Translations under genes and position numbers: made by a program
Shown: piece by piece, positions 46,121 through 54,523 of the stretch
How the letters are laid out: each line of letters opens with the position of its first letter
Numbering within the stretch: position 1 is the stretch's first letter
The notes under the pieces: model-generated
Database searches by the model: none
Seen by the model: only the letters and a program-made list of their open reading frames with translations
What the model was told of the DNA's origin: nothing
Assembly (NCBI GenBank): GCA_019912965.1
Contig: JAIOHM010000195.1
Location: 1 to 59,225, forward strand
Source: Anaerolineae bacterium
GTDB lineage: Bacteria > Chloroflexota > Anaerolineae > Aggregatilineales > Phototrophicaceae
Reading direction: 5' to 3'
DNA length: 59,225 nucleotides

Positions 46121-49100
46121 ATGCTTATGGAAAACCGAGAAACAATTCCCAACTGGTATAGAAATTTCCATCGGGTTGTGTTCGCCCCCACTTATGCTAT
46201 CCAAAGCGAAGAAAATCGCCGCCGGGTACGGATGATTATCCTCCTAACCGGGTTTCATTTGGCGTTGATTAGCCTTGCAGGATTACGCTTTCTAGCAGCG
46301 GGCGAACTACCCTTTCCGGTGCTCATACAATTTGTGCTGAACATCACCATTCTGGCACTGATGTATACCCGTTTTTTGAGAATCGGTATTGGGCTGCTTA
46401 TATCCACCTATGTCATCTCGAATTTCTTCACGCTGCTGTTCTCCGACTTGACCAACTTGTTGTATGCCGTCACCGCATTTGTGGCGGTCAGTGTGCTGCT
46501 TAAACGGCGCTATCGCTTACCCTACACCCTTCTGATGATCGGCATCGCTTTGATTCTGGGATGGATGACTGCCCATAATCCACAGTATGCAGGTGTGACA
46601 CATGAAAATGTCGTCATGTTCGCTGCTTTTGGTATGATTAGCGTTCTGATTTCGACCAGTGTTACCGAAGGCGATCTGAACCAAATTAGAAACCAATTTC
46701 AATCACTTGCCCGCAGCGAATCGCTCTATCGACAAATGTTTGAGAGCAATCGCGCAATAAAACTCATCATTGAGCCTGACACGGGCAAGATCAAAGATGC
46801 GAATACTGCCGCCGTCAAATTCTATGGTTATTCCCGCGAACAACTCAAGTTGATGCGAATACACGACATCAACGTCCTACCACCTGATGCAGAAACTGCT
46901 GAAGAAACACAACTGGCGCATTACCAGCAGCAGTCATTCTTCGAGTTTCGCCATCGTGCAGCATCCGGCGAAATGCGCGATGTAAACGTATTTTCCAGTC
47001 TGGTCGATACACCAGATGGCCCTTGTCTGTACCTCATCGTTGTGGATATGACAGGCAATCGGGAGATCGAACTACGCTATCGATCCCTGTTTGAACAATC
47101 AAACGACGCGGTATTTATACTCGATCTGGAAGGTAATCATATCCAGGTAAATCGGCGCGCTGCCCATATGCTTGGTTACGAACCCGATGAAATCATTGGT
47201 CTATCTTATCGGGAGTTGGTCGTTCCAGAGCAGCACGGACAGAGCAGCAATATGTTGCAAAGATTGTCGGCAGGCGAAATCCTGAGTCCCTATGAACGGA
47301 CATTCCGGCGGAAAGATGGCAGTTTGATACCAGTAGAAGTCAATGTAGAGGTTGTCAAGAATCGCGAAGGAAAACCACTGCATATTCAAAGCATCATCCG
47401 GGATATTAGTGATCGCAAACAAATGGAGGAAACGTTAAAACGCAGTGAAGCTCAACTTGCCGAAGCACAGCAAATCACCCATCTAGGCAGTTGGCGTTGG
47501 GATATTTCCGCCGATGTAATCGTTTGGTCGGATGAACTCTACAACATATTTGGCGTCCAGCGCGACAGTTTCCAAGCCACCTATGAAAATTATCTTGGGC
47601 TTCTGAGTCCCGATGAAAGCGATCACGTTCGTAAAATCGTTAATGAGGCTTATCGAAAGCGCCAACCCTATTCCTTTTACCATTCATTTAACCATCCGCA
47701 AAAAGGCAAACGTATCATTCATGGTATGGGGCGGGTTGTCCCTGATGAACAGGGCAAGATGCTTTACATGGCTGGTACAGCACAGGATGTGACAGAGTTA
47801 AAGCAAACCGAAGAAGCCTTATCCATCAAAAATAAATACCTAACGGGCTTGCATCAAATTACGTTGGATTTGTTAAACCGCCACAAGAGCGACGATTTGC
47901 TCAAATCCCTTGTGGATAAGGCCGCCTCTATCCTTGATGCACCCTATGGCGAAATCATGCTTAAGGAAAGCGATGATCTAATCGTCACAGCCTATACCGA
48001 TAATCAACCTTTTCTGTTAGAGGATCGGGTTAAACGTTCCCAATCATCGCTGTCTTGGGAAGCCTTCGAGACCTTGCAACCAGCAATTGTGGAAGATTAC
48101 ATGAGTTGGTCAGGAAGGCGCAAATTGTATGATGAATTACAGCTACGCGCGGTAGCAGATTTTCCGATTACCATCGGTGAGGAGTGTATTGGGGTTTTAG
48201 GCTTGGCGAGATCCCAAGAAAATGCCCCTTTTACTGATGAACAAATCCAAATTGGGATGATGTTTTCACAGTTAGCCGCATTAGTGGTCGATAACGCCAA
48301 TCAGTACAACGCAGCCTTACAAGAAATTGCCGAACGTAAACGAATCGAGGAGGTACTGCGCCAAAGCGAACAGCGGGCGCAGGCCTTGTTAAATGTCATC
48401 CCGGATCAGGTTTATCGAATCGACTCAACTGGCAGAGTTTTGGATGTTGCGGGTAATGTAGCGGAAGGCTACTTCACCCCACAAGAAATGGTTGGGCGCA
48501 GCGTTAACGAACTGCACCAAGACGACAACATTCCCCTGGATGTTATAGAAACCTCCATTCATTATTTAAAGAAAACCCTGCATGATCGGCAAATGCAGAG
48601 TTTTGAATATCAGCTCAATTATCCCCAAATTGGTCCACAAGATTTTGAAGCGCGTTTTGTCGCCAGCAGTGATAACGAAGTAACCGCTATTGTGCGAAAC
48701 ATCACCTTACGCAAAACGATGGAGCAAGCGTTACGGCGCAGGAATGATTATTTAACCAGTTTACATGACACGATGCTCAATCTGCTTAACCGACAGAATA
48801 TGGAGGAACTGTTACAAGCGATTGTCGAAGACGCCTCGCTGCTGTTGAATGCGCCATATGGAGAACTCTGCTTAAAAGAGAATGATGAATTAGTCGTCAA
48901 AGCCTTTACAGATAATCAACCATTTCTTGCAGGGGATCGCGTTACACGGGATGAGGCATTCCTTTCCTGGAAGGCTCACGATACATTACAGCCAGCGGTT
49001 GTAGATGATTATGCAAATTGGACAGAAAAACGTGGACTGTATGACGAACTAAAATTTCGTGCCTGTGCGGAATTTCCAATCGCAATTGGCGAAAAGTGCA

Positions 49101-50440
49101 TCGGCATCCTGGGACTAGCTCGTGTGCAAGAAAAAGTTCCCTTTAAACCGGAAGAAATCCAAATAGGCATGATGTTTTCCCGGTTAGCTGCGCTCGTAGT
49201 AGACAATGCTACTCATTACAATGCAGCCTTGAAAGAAATTGGAGTGCGTAAGAAAACAGAAAAGCGATTAAATGCGCTTACTCAAAAATTACAGAAAAAC
49301 CAACAAATGGAGTACGAGCAAAGGTTGCTTGCTGAATCGCTGCGGGATACCGCCATAATCCTCAACAGCACCCTTGAGCTAGATGAAATTCTCAAACTCA
49401 TTTTAGAGAACATCAAACGAATTATCCCGCATGACAGGGCCAATATAATGCTCATCAACGACAGTTTTGCCACTGTGGTACAGCATATTGGATGGCCATC
49501 TGATATGGCGGATACACTAGCATCAATCCGATTCCCAGTACAAGAAATGTCCCATCTCAATCTGATGTATCAAACCCGTCATTCATACATTATTGATGAT
49601 ATCGAAACCGTTGCGGACTGGATTAAACTCCCCTCCGGTTACGATCCACTTTCATATTTGGCTGCTCCAATATGTGTGGATGGCACAGTCATAGGATTTA
49701 TCAATTTGGACAGTATGACTCGAAGTCAATTTAAGCCTGAACATGCCCATAGATTGCAGGCTTTCGTCAATCAAGCAGCCGTCGCTATACGGAATGCACA
49801 GTTATACAAACAGTCCCATGACCTCGCCATGCTTGAGGAAAGACAGCGATTGGCGCGCGATCTACACGATTCTGTGACCCAAACTTTATTTGCAGCATCG
49901 GTCACGTCCAACGCGATTATCAAACAATGGCAGCAAGATAGCACCAGCGTTGGAGACAATCTGCTCGAACTGAGCGATCTCACACAAGGCGCATTAGCAG
50001 AAATGCGAACCCTGCTGCTTGAACTGCGCCCAAATGCACTAATCGATTCAAATCTGAGTGATCTTTTGGGACAGCTTGCAGCGACTGTCAAAGGCCGTTC
50101 TCGACTGAGTGTAAACCTTGAAACAGACTATGATTGCTTGCTTCCAGCCTCTGTACAAATCGCGTTTTTCCGTATTGCACAAGAAGCCTTAAATAACCTC
50201 ATTAAACATGCGCGCGCCCAAAATCTTTATATACAGCTCAAATCCGATGGCCCCAAAATTGAAATGCATATCAAAGATGATGGACGCGGGTTCGATCTAT
50301 CGAATCTTCCAGCGGGGCATTTTGGAATTCGAATCATGAAAGAACGAGCTGCCGAGGCGAATATAAAACTGCAAATTTTGACCAAAATTGATCAAGGAAC
50401 TACGGTAAAAGCGATCTGGATAATGAAGGACAAATCATGA
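46121..50440 (+). CDS. NarL-type (HisKA_3) sensor kinase with PAS and GAF domains
   Basis: A 1439-residue kinase with N-terminal membrane helices (about 30-180). PAS domains lie at about 200-310, 320-440, 450-570 and 755-870. GAF domains lie at about 580-745, 880-1045 and 1075-1225. The catalytic part has the HisKA_3 motif EERQRLARDLHDSVTQTLFAAS, with the acceptor His in DLHDS, and a HATPase_c with GRGFDL and HFGIRIMKERA. The first two GAF regions are an internal duplication at protein level (both contain TDNQPFL and a long EIQIGMMFS or EQIQIGMMFS block). The NarL-type regulator gene overlaps its end (ATGA). Confidence 0.9.
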   Translation: MLMENRETIPNWYRNFHRVVFAPTYAIQSEENRRRVRMIILLTGFHLALISLAGLRFLAAGELPFPVLIQFVLNITILALMYTRFLRIGIGLLISTYVISNFFTLLFSDLTNLLYAVTAFVAVSVLLKRRYRLPYTLLMIGIALILGWMTAHNPQYAGVTHENVVMFAAFGMISVLISTSVTEGDLNQIRNQFQSLARSESLYRQMFESNRAIKLIIEPDTGKIKDANTAAVKFYGYSREQLKLMRIHDINVLPPDAETAEETQLAHYQQQSFFEFRHRAASGEMRDVNVFSSLVDTPDGPCLYLIVVDMTGNREIELRYRSLFEQSNDAVFILDLEGNHIQVNRRAAHMLGYEPDEIIGLSYRELVVPEQHGQSSNMLQRLSAGEILSPYERTFRRKDGSLIPVEVNVEVVKNREGKPLHIQSIIRDISDRKQMEETLKRSEAQLAEAQQITHLGSWRWDISADVIVWSDELYNIFGVQRDSFQATYENYLGLLSPDESDHVRKIVNEAYRKRQPYSFYHSFNHPQKGKRIIHGMGRVVPDEQGKMLYMAGTAQDVTELKQTEEALSIKNKYLTGLHQITLDLLNRHKSDDLLKSLVDKAASILDAPYGEIMLKESDDLIVTAYTDNQPFLLEDRVKRSQSSLSWEAFETLQPAIVEDYMSWSGRRKLYDELQLRAVADFPITIGEECIGVLGLARSQENAPFTDEQIQIGMMFSQLAALVVDNANQYNAALQEIAERKRIEEVLRQSEQRAQALLNVIPDQVYRIDSTGRVLDVAGNVAEGYFTPQEMVGRSVNELHQDDNIPLDVIETSIHYLKKTLHDRQMQSFEYQLNYPQIGPQDFEARFVASSDNEVTAIVRNITLRKTMEQALRRRNDYLTSLHDTMLNLLNRQNMEELLQAIVEDASLLLNAPYGELCLKENDELVVKAFTDNQPFLAGDRVTRDEAFLSWKAHDTLQPAVVDDYANWTEKRGLYDELKFRACAEFPIAIGEKCIGILGLARVQEKVPFKPEEIQIGMMFSRLAALVVDNATHYNAALKEIGVRKKTEKRLNALTQKLQKNQQMEYEQRLLAESLRDTAIILNSTLELDEILKLILENIKRIIPHDRANIMLINDSFATVVQHIGWPSDMADTLASIRFPVQEMSHLNLMYQTRHSYIIDDIETVADWIKLPSGYDPLSYLAAPICVDGTVIGFINLDSMTRSQFKPEHAHRLQAFVNQAAVAIRNAQLYKQSHDLAMLEERQRLARDLHDSVTQTLFAASVTSNAIIKQWQQDSTSVGDNLLELSDLTQGALAEMRTLLLELRPNALIDSNLSDLLGQLAATVKGRSRLSVNLETDYDCLLPASVQIAFFRIAQEALNNLIKHARAQNLYIQLKSDGPKIEMHIKDDGRGFDLSNLPAGHFGIRIMKERAAEANIKLQILTKIDQGTTVKAIWIMKDKS

Positions 50441-51075
50441 ACGACAAAAAACCTATCCGTGTCATGATCGTTGACGATCATGAGATGGTACGCCGGGGTT
50501 TGGGATTATTCATACGGGGATATGATGATCTTCTATTGGTTGGGGAAGCAGCAAATGGCGAAGAGGCAATCCAGTTATGTGCCGAACTTCAGCCCGATGT
50601 TGTGTTGATGGATATCGTCATGCCCGGAATGAACGGCATCGAGGCAACCAAGATTATCCAAAAAAACGCCCCCTACATACACATTATCGCCTTGACCAGT
50701 TCCAGTGACACCAACAATGTAACGACCGCAATCCAAGCCGGAGCGACCAGTTATCTCCTGAAAAACGTCTCCGACGATCAATTAGCCAACGCTATTCGTG
50801 CTGCAAGAGAAGGACAACGTGTTCTATCACCAGAAGCAACACAGGCTTTGATTAATGCAGCAACAAATCCATCAAAACCTTCTTACCATCTAAGTGAACG
50901 CGAAGTTGAGGTACTGACTTTGATCGTAGAGGGGTTGAATAACCTGGACATTGCCGAACGACTATATCTTAGCCGCTCAACTGTGAAATATCATATCAGC
51001 AGTCTTTTCATCAAACTGGGAGTCACTAACCGCTCAGAAGCGATATCGCTTGCACTCAAAAATAATTTAGTCTAG
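50437..51075 (+). CDS. NarL/FixJ-family response regulator
   Basis: A 212-residue regulator partnered with the kinase that overlaps it. The receiver (8-120) has the acidic pair in IVDDHEM, acceptor D59 in VLMDIVMPGMNG, Thr in IALTSS and Lys in YLLKNVS. A LuxR-type HTH (about 148-212) has LSEREVEVLTLIVEGLNNLDIAERL and TVKYHISSLFIKLGV. It probably binds operators such as those at 41630-41666 and 45994-46038 (inference). A copy of the pdxS 3' end starts about 20 bases after its stop. Confidence 0.93.
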   Translation: MNDKKPIRVMIVDDHEMVRRGLGLFIRGYDDLLLVGEAANGEEAIQLCAELQPDVVLMDIVMPGMNGIEATKIIQKNAPYIHIIALTSSSDTNNVTTAIQAGATSYLLKNVSDDQLANAIRAAREGQRVLSPEATQALINAATNPSKPSYHLSEREVEVLTLIVEGLNNLDIAERLYLSRSTVKYHISSLFIKLGVTNRSEAISLALKNNLV

Positions 51076-51095
51076 TCTGGCATTCCATTGATGGG

Positions 51096-51150
51096 AATTA
51101 GTGTCAGCGCGATGCCAGAAGGTGATAAAATCGCTGTGCGCGGCTGGTAG
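51096..51150 (+). repeat. Duplicated 3' end of pdxS (copy 2)
   Basis: Bases from GGAATTAGTGTCAGC to GGCTGGTAG match the last 55 bases of pdxS (40295-40349), with differences at two wobble positions (GGC/GGT and GCC/GCT) and in the stop codon (TAA/TAG). The frame keeps GISVSAMPEGDKIAVRGW and a stop. It lies about 10.8 kb from pdxS in the same direction and is followed by a terminator-like hairpin (51175-51205). Confidence 0.9.
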
Positions 51151-51174
51151 AAATTCCATAAATGCTAATGGCAG

Positions 51175-51205
51175 CAGATGTGTCCAAGTGACACACCTGT
51201 TTTGT
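51175..51205 (+). terminator. Terminator-like hairpin after pdxS-tail copy 2
   Basis: CAGATGTGTC (51175-51184) and GACACACCTG (51190-51199) form a ten-base stem with one mismatch and a CAAGT loop, followed by TTTTG. Confidence 0.65.
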
Positions 51206-51228
51206 GCCCCGGCTAGTGGAGCAAGTTG

Positions 51229-52353
51229 TTACGCTTCGTCCTGCTTTAGAAAGCTGCGAAATGCAGTCACAAACTTCTGCCAAGCGGGTTCACGTTCAGT
51301 CATTAAATGATTCCTACTCTCAAGCGCAACAAACTGCGCATTAGGAATCAAAGAGGCAAGCAGTCGGCCTTCCTCAAATGGGACGCCACTATCTTCACGA
51401 GGGTGCAAAACAAGCGTCGGGACGGTCACCAACGGCGCAAGGGCACGAACATCTGTATGATGCATCTCGCTTTCCAGGCGGGCTGCATTTTCGGGTGATG
51501 TTGAAATCCTCATCTGTTCATCCAGCGCCCGTAGTTCTTCAGTCGTTGCATCGGGCATCAACTGAGTGGCAAAGACCTGCCGAAAAGCAGGATTATCACG
51601 CCCCCATCCAATCCGCATCAGTTCAATTAAGAGTTTCTCTTCTTTAAGTTGTTGTTCCGTCAGGTCGCGATTCAGCCATCCACGCGCATAAGCCCCGTAC
51701 AGAATCAGACGGCTGACTTTACCGGGATTACGCACTGTATAAGCAATCGCGACAGTCCCGCCCTGTGAATTGGCGAACAGGGGAAATTGATGAATACCGG
51801 CAGCATCAACCACAGCTTCCAGGTCGCGCACCCACGCTTCAAAGGAGAGATCCTTAACATCCCAATCGGATAGTCCGTTACCGCGTTCATCGTAACGGAT
51901 CAGGGTATGCTCATGCATCAATTCATCAAGCCAATGCCGCCATACAGGACTTTCCCAGTCGTATTCCAGATGGCTCATAAAAGTACCGGTTTTGACCAGT
52001 GGGGGCCCGCTTCCGCTGTAGGCAAAGGCAATACGCGTGCCATCAAAGCTGTGCGTAAAATGAACTTTCTGTTGGACCTGGGGACGATTTATGGTGGGAG
52101 GCTGATGATTGGTTTCAAATGGGGAAACCGAGTGTGTTTCTAAAAGTCCCAGTGATCTTGCCAGATTAATAGCTTGAGTCCGATTGCTGACTCCCAATTT
52201 GTCGTAAATCTGACGGTTATACCATCTGACGGTATTCGGACTGAGAAAAAGAGTGGTGGCAATCTGCTTGTCGGTCAGCCCTGCTGCCAGCCGTTCCAGA
52301 ATTTCTTTTTCCCGTTCCGTCAATTGATCGAGTGAGTTTTCTTTTTGCTCCAC
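51229..52353 (-). CDS. LuxR-type HTH fused to alpha/beta hydrolase
   Basis: A 374-residue predicted transcription regulator. Residues 10-70 form a LuxR/GerE HTH (LTEREKEILERLAAGLTDKQIA, SPNTVRWYNRQIYDKLGV). A linker follows, then an alpha/beta hydrolase domain (95-370) with nucleophile S196 in ANSQGG, acid D321 in HPREDSG and His349 in ESRNHLM. The triad is complete, so hydrolase activity is likely. Placing the HTH at the N-terminus of a hydrolase is uncommon. The divergent mddA-like gene suggests that it senses or hydrolyses a compound linked to that enzyme (inference). Both genes lie between two copies of the pdxS tail. Confidence 0.88.
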   Translation of the reverse strand: MEQKENSLDQLTEREKEILERLAAGLTDKQIATTLFLSPNTVRWYNRQIYDKLGVSNRTQAINLARSLGLLETHSVSPFETNHQPPTINRPQVQQKVHFTHSFDGTRIAFAYSGSGPPLVKTGTFMSHLEYDWESPVWRHWLDELMHEHTLIRYDERGNGLSDWDVKDLSFEAWVRDLEAVVDAAGIHQFPLFANSQGGTVAIAYTVRNPGKVSRLILYGAYARGWLNRDLTEQQLKEEKLLIELMRIGWGRDNPAFRQVFATQLMPDATTEELRALDEQMRISTSPENAARLESEMHHTDVRALAPLVTVPTLVLHPREDSGVPFEEGRLLASLIPNAQFVALESRNHLMTEREPAWQKFVTAFRSFLKQDEA

Positions 52354-52534
52354 AAGTACGTCCCAACCTCATTACTTTATTGGTGAACGTTCAGGAAGGA
52401 TTGCACCATCCTACTTCATCCATACAAACATTTCCATTCATGTTCCATTCATTTGAATGGAGACACAGCATTTTATTCTTTTTACGCTTATGCATAGAAA
52501 CGGACACTGTAATTTTATATCAAGGAGTGTACAG

Positions 52535-53329
52535 ATGTCAGACTATGCCACGCAACAACAAACAGCGACCGTAACAGCGACAACGAATGGAACACTCGGC
52601 AGAGTTCTAGCGCTGGCTTACGGCCTCGTTTGCTATGTGGTATTCCTTGTAACTTTTCTCTATGCCATTGGTTTTGTCGCCAATATTGTCGTCCCCAAAT
52701 CGATTGATAGTGGGGCAAATGTGCCGCTTCAGGAGGCAGTTATTGTGAATGTACTGCTGCTGGGGCTTTTTGCGGTACAGCACAGCCTGATGGCGCGTCC
52801 CGAATTTAAACAGTGGTGGACGAAGATGGTACCCAAATCCATCGAGCGAAGCACTTATGTTTTATTTGCCAGCCTTGCATTGTTGATCCTGTACTGGCAG
52901 TGGCGGCCCATCACCACCCCCGTATGGTCGGTCGATAATGCCTTTGGACGCCTGCTGCTGCATGGTCTCTATTTGCTCGGCTGGATGATTGTTTTCTTGG
53001 GTACATTCATGATTAACCACTTTGATCTGTTCGGGTTGCGGCAGGTGTACCAGAATATGGGCAATCGTGAGTACAAAGATTTGGGTTTCAGGACTCCCTT
53101 CTTTTATAAGTTCCTCCGTCATCCCATTATGCTGGGTTTCATCATTGCGTTCTGGTCAACGCCTGTGATGACGGTCGGTCATCTGCTGTTCTCACTGGCG
53201 ACAACCATATACATCCTCATTGCCATCCAGCTTGAGGAGCGCGATCTTGTCAGACATTTTGGCGAACAATATAAAGACTATCGCCGCAGAACACCCATGC
53301 TTATTCCGCGTACGCCAAAACAGCAATGA
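52535..53329 (+). CDS. mddA: MddA-like methanethiol S-methyltransferase (isoprenylcysteine methyltransferase superfamily)
   Basis: A 264-residue membrane methyltransferase with about six hydrophobic segments. The start at 52535 has AAGGAG 8 bases upstream; a longer frame from 52457 lacks one. The C-terminal half has the SAM-binding features of the NnrU/ICMT superfamily: RHPIMLGFIIAFW and LEERDLVRHFGEQYKDYRRR. The whole length also resembles what I remember of MddA, which methylates methanethiol to dimethyl sulfide. The assignment is from memory, and an NnrU-like role is the alternative. It is divergent from the LuxR-hydrolase gene. Confidence 0.68.
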   Translation: MSDYATQQQTATVTATTNGTLGRVLALAYGLVCYVVFLVTFLYAIGFVANIVVPKSIDSGANVPLQEAVIVNVLLLGLFAVQHSLMARPEFKQWWTKMVPKSIERSTYVLFASLALLILYWQWRPITTPVWSVDNAFGRLLLHGLYLLGWMIVFLGTFMINHFDLFGLRQVYQNMGNREYKDLGFRTPFFYKFLRHPIMLGFIIAFWSTPVMTVGHLLFSLATTIYILIAIQLEERDLVRHFGEQYKDYRRRTPMLIPRTPKQQ

Positions 53330-53368
53330 AGCATTTACTCTAAAATCGGTCTTATCCGGGATTCCATT

Positions 53369-53432
53369 CGTCGGCATAAATGTCAGCGGGGTACCCAAAG
53401 GCGATAAAATCGTTGTGTGCAGTTGCCGGAAT
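53369..53432 (+). repeat. Decayed copy of the pdxS 3' end (copy 3)
   Basis: The stretch reads, in the pdxS frame, VGINVSGVPKGDKIVVCSC and has lost the stop. It keeps GTCAGC, GGCGATAAAATCG and the overall spacing. It shares the preceding ATTCCATT (53361-53368) with copy 2 but not with pdxS itself, so it is probably derived from the same duplication as copy 2. Identity is clearly lower than between pdxS and copy 2. Confidence 0.7.
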
Positions 53433-53443
53433 CTATATACTTC

Positions 53444-53486
53444 AAGCCTTTGGTGTACACAGCACGGTGCAACCAGAGGCTTTTGC
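53444..53486 (+). terminator. Terminator-like hairpin after pdxS-tail copy 3
   Basis: AAGCCTTTGGT (53444-53454) pairs imperfectly with ACCAGAGGCTT (53472-53482), followed by TTGC. It is at the same relative place as the hairpins after the other two pdxS tails and ends the mddA transcript. Confidence 0.55.
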
Positions 53487-53581
53487 TTCCCTCAATCTGG
53501 CTCACTTCCCACACATTTGTGTAGGATGCAGGTTCTTGCATGCCCTTCAAAAACCACACTTGTGTGTTAAGAGCTGTATCG

Positions 53582-53700
53582 ACTAAGTATCTATCCGTAA
53601 ACCGTTTACCCCTAACCCCAACCCTTCCCCCGCACGCAGGGGAAGGGAGCAAAACAAGTTGTTTGTGACTGTATACGGTAGTTTATGGATAGGTTCTAAG
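53582..53700. mobile_element. MITE-like element
   Basis: About 120 bp with imperfect terminal inverted repeats: CTAAGTATCTATCCGTAAAC at the left and its counterpart CTTAGAACCTATCCATAAAC, read on the minus strand, at the right (16 of 20 match). The interior holds a CCCTTCCCC/GGGGAAGGG inverted repeat (53622-53647). It has no coding capacity. No target duplication is clear. It lies between the end of the acquired block and the truncated pcaB. Confidence 0.55.
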
Positions 53701-53944
53701 GCTATACTGCATTTTAAGTTTGCACCGTTCAGACCACATTTACAAAACAACACACTTTAATACTGTTACGATCAACCTCGCAGATTGGTGCAAGGTTGAA
53801 TCGAAACAACACAGAGCCACTAATGGTCAAATGATGCCGAACACATTTTGGACTCTTGGAACAGCTTAGTAGAGGAGGTAATACAAACTTTGGCTCAACG
53901 CTGTTTTGCATCGTTCGAGAATAATTTTATGGGGTCAAAAACTT

Positions 53945-54523
53945 ATGAAGAGCAAGATGGGTTTTTTAGGTTTTGTGCTGATCGTCAGCATTATGCTGAG
54001 TGTCAGCAGCAGCACCATGCCACAAAAACGTAACCCCATCGTGAACGAAATTATCATCGCGGCGGCGCGACATAACGCAAATTTGCTGGCCTCCATGCAT
54101 CAAGCCCTGATACAGGAACATGAACGGGCAACGGGTAGTTGGCAGATCGAATGGCTAAGTCTGCCACAAATGCTGCATCTCACGGCGTCGGTGCTCAAGA
54201 AAGCCTTATTCCTCAGCCAAAATCTGGTTGTAGATGCCGCACAAATGCGAGTAAATGTAGGAGCCTCGCACGGGCTGATGCTGGCGGAAGCATTGGATTT
54301 AGCCCTCGCGCCGCTGATCAGACAGGCGGAGGCGAAACGCATTATTAAAGAAGCGACCCAAACAGCATTGGAGCATAAGCGGCATCTGGTGGATGTAGTG
54401 CGCGGACAAACCCATGCGACAATTGATTGGTAGGCGCTCAAAGCCGAGGGACAGTATCTCGGAAGCGCCGACTTATTCATCGAGCGGGTTTTATCCGCAG
54501 TTAGAAAGCAGCAAAACTCATGA
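53945..54523 (+). pseudogene. pcaB: Chimeric, truncated pcaB (3-carboxy-cis,cis-muconate cycloisomerase) fragment
   Basis: From about 54008 the frame is the C-terminal third of a fumarase/ASL-superfamily protein, beginning inside the signature SSTMPQKRNPIVNE. The rest fits PcaB of the beta-ketoadipate pathway. Before it, residues from the ATG at 53945 read as a signal peptide (MKSKMGFLGFVLIVSIMLSV) of some other protein, so two gene pieces are joined. A TAG (54431-54433) interrupts the frame after TIDW, and the natural end (GSADLFIERVLSAVRKQQNS) follows in the same frame to a TGA that overlaps the thiolase start (ATGA). It is therefore 5'-truncated and carries an internal stop. Activity is not expected. 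Confidence 0.8.

Larger units (their letters stand above)
53330..53944. other. Intergenic region: decayed pdxS tail, terminator, MITE-like element
   Basis: It contains pdxS-tail copy 3 (53369-53432), a hairpin (53444-53486) and a MITE-like element (53582-53700), each listed separately. The segment 53701-53944 has no recognisable element apart from the leader of the chimeric pcaB fragment. Confidence 0.6.

Noticed and set aside
51091..51150. A possible 19-residue peptide gene starting with ATG at 51091
   Set aside because: The sequence is the end of pdxS in frame, so a duplicated gene tail explains it better than a new peptide gene.
40713..53432. An integrase, transposase or recombinase gene to explain the pdxS-tail block
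   Set aside because: All longer frames in this block are assigned to signalling proteins, a hydrolase fusion or a methyltransferase; none has tyrosine- or serine-recombinase motifs.
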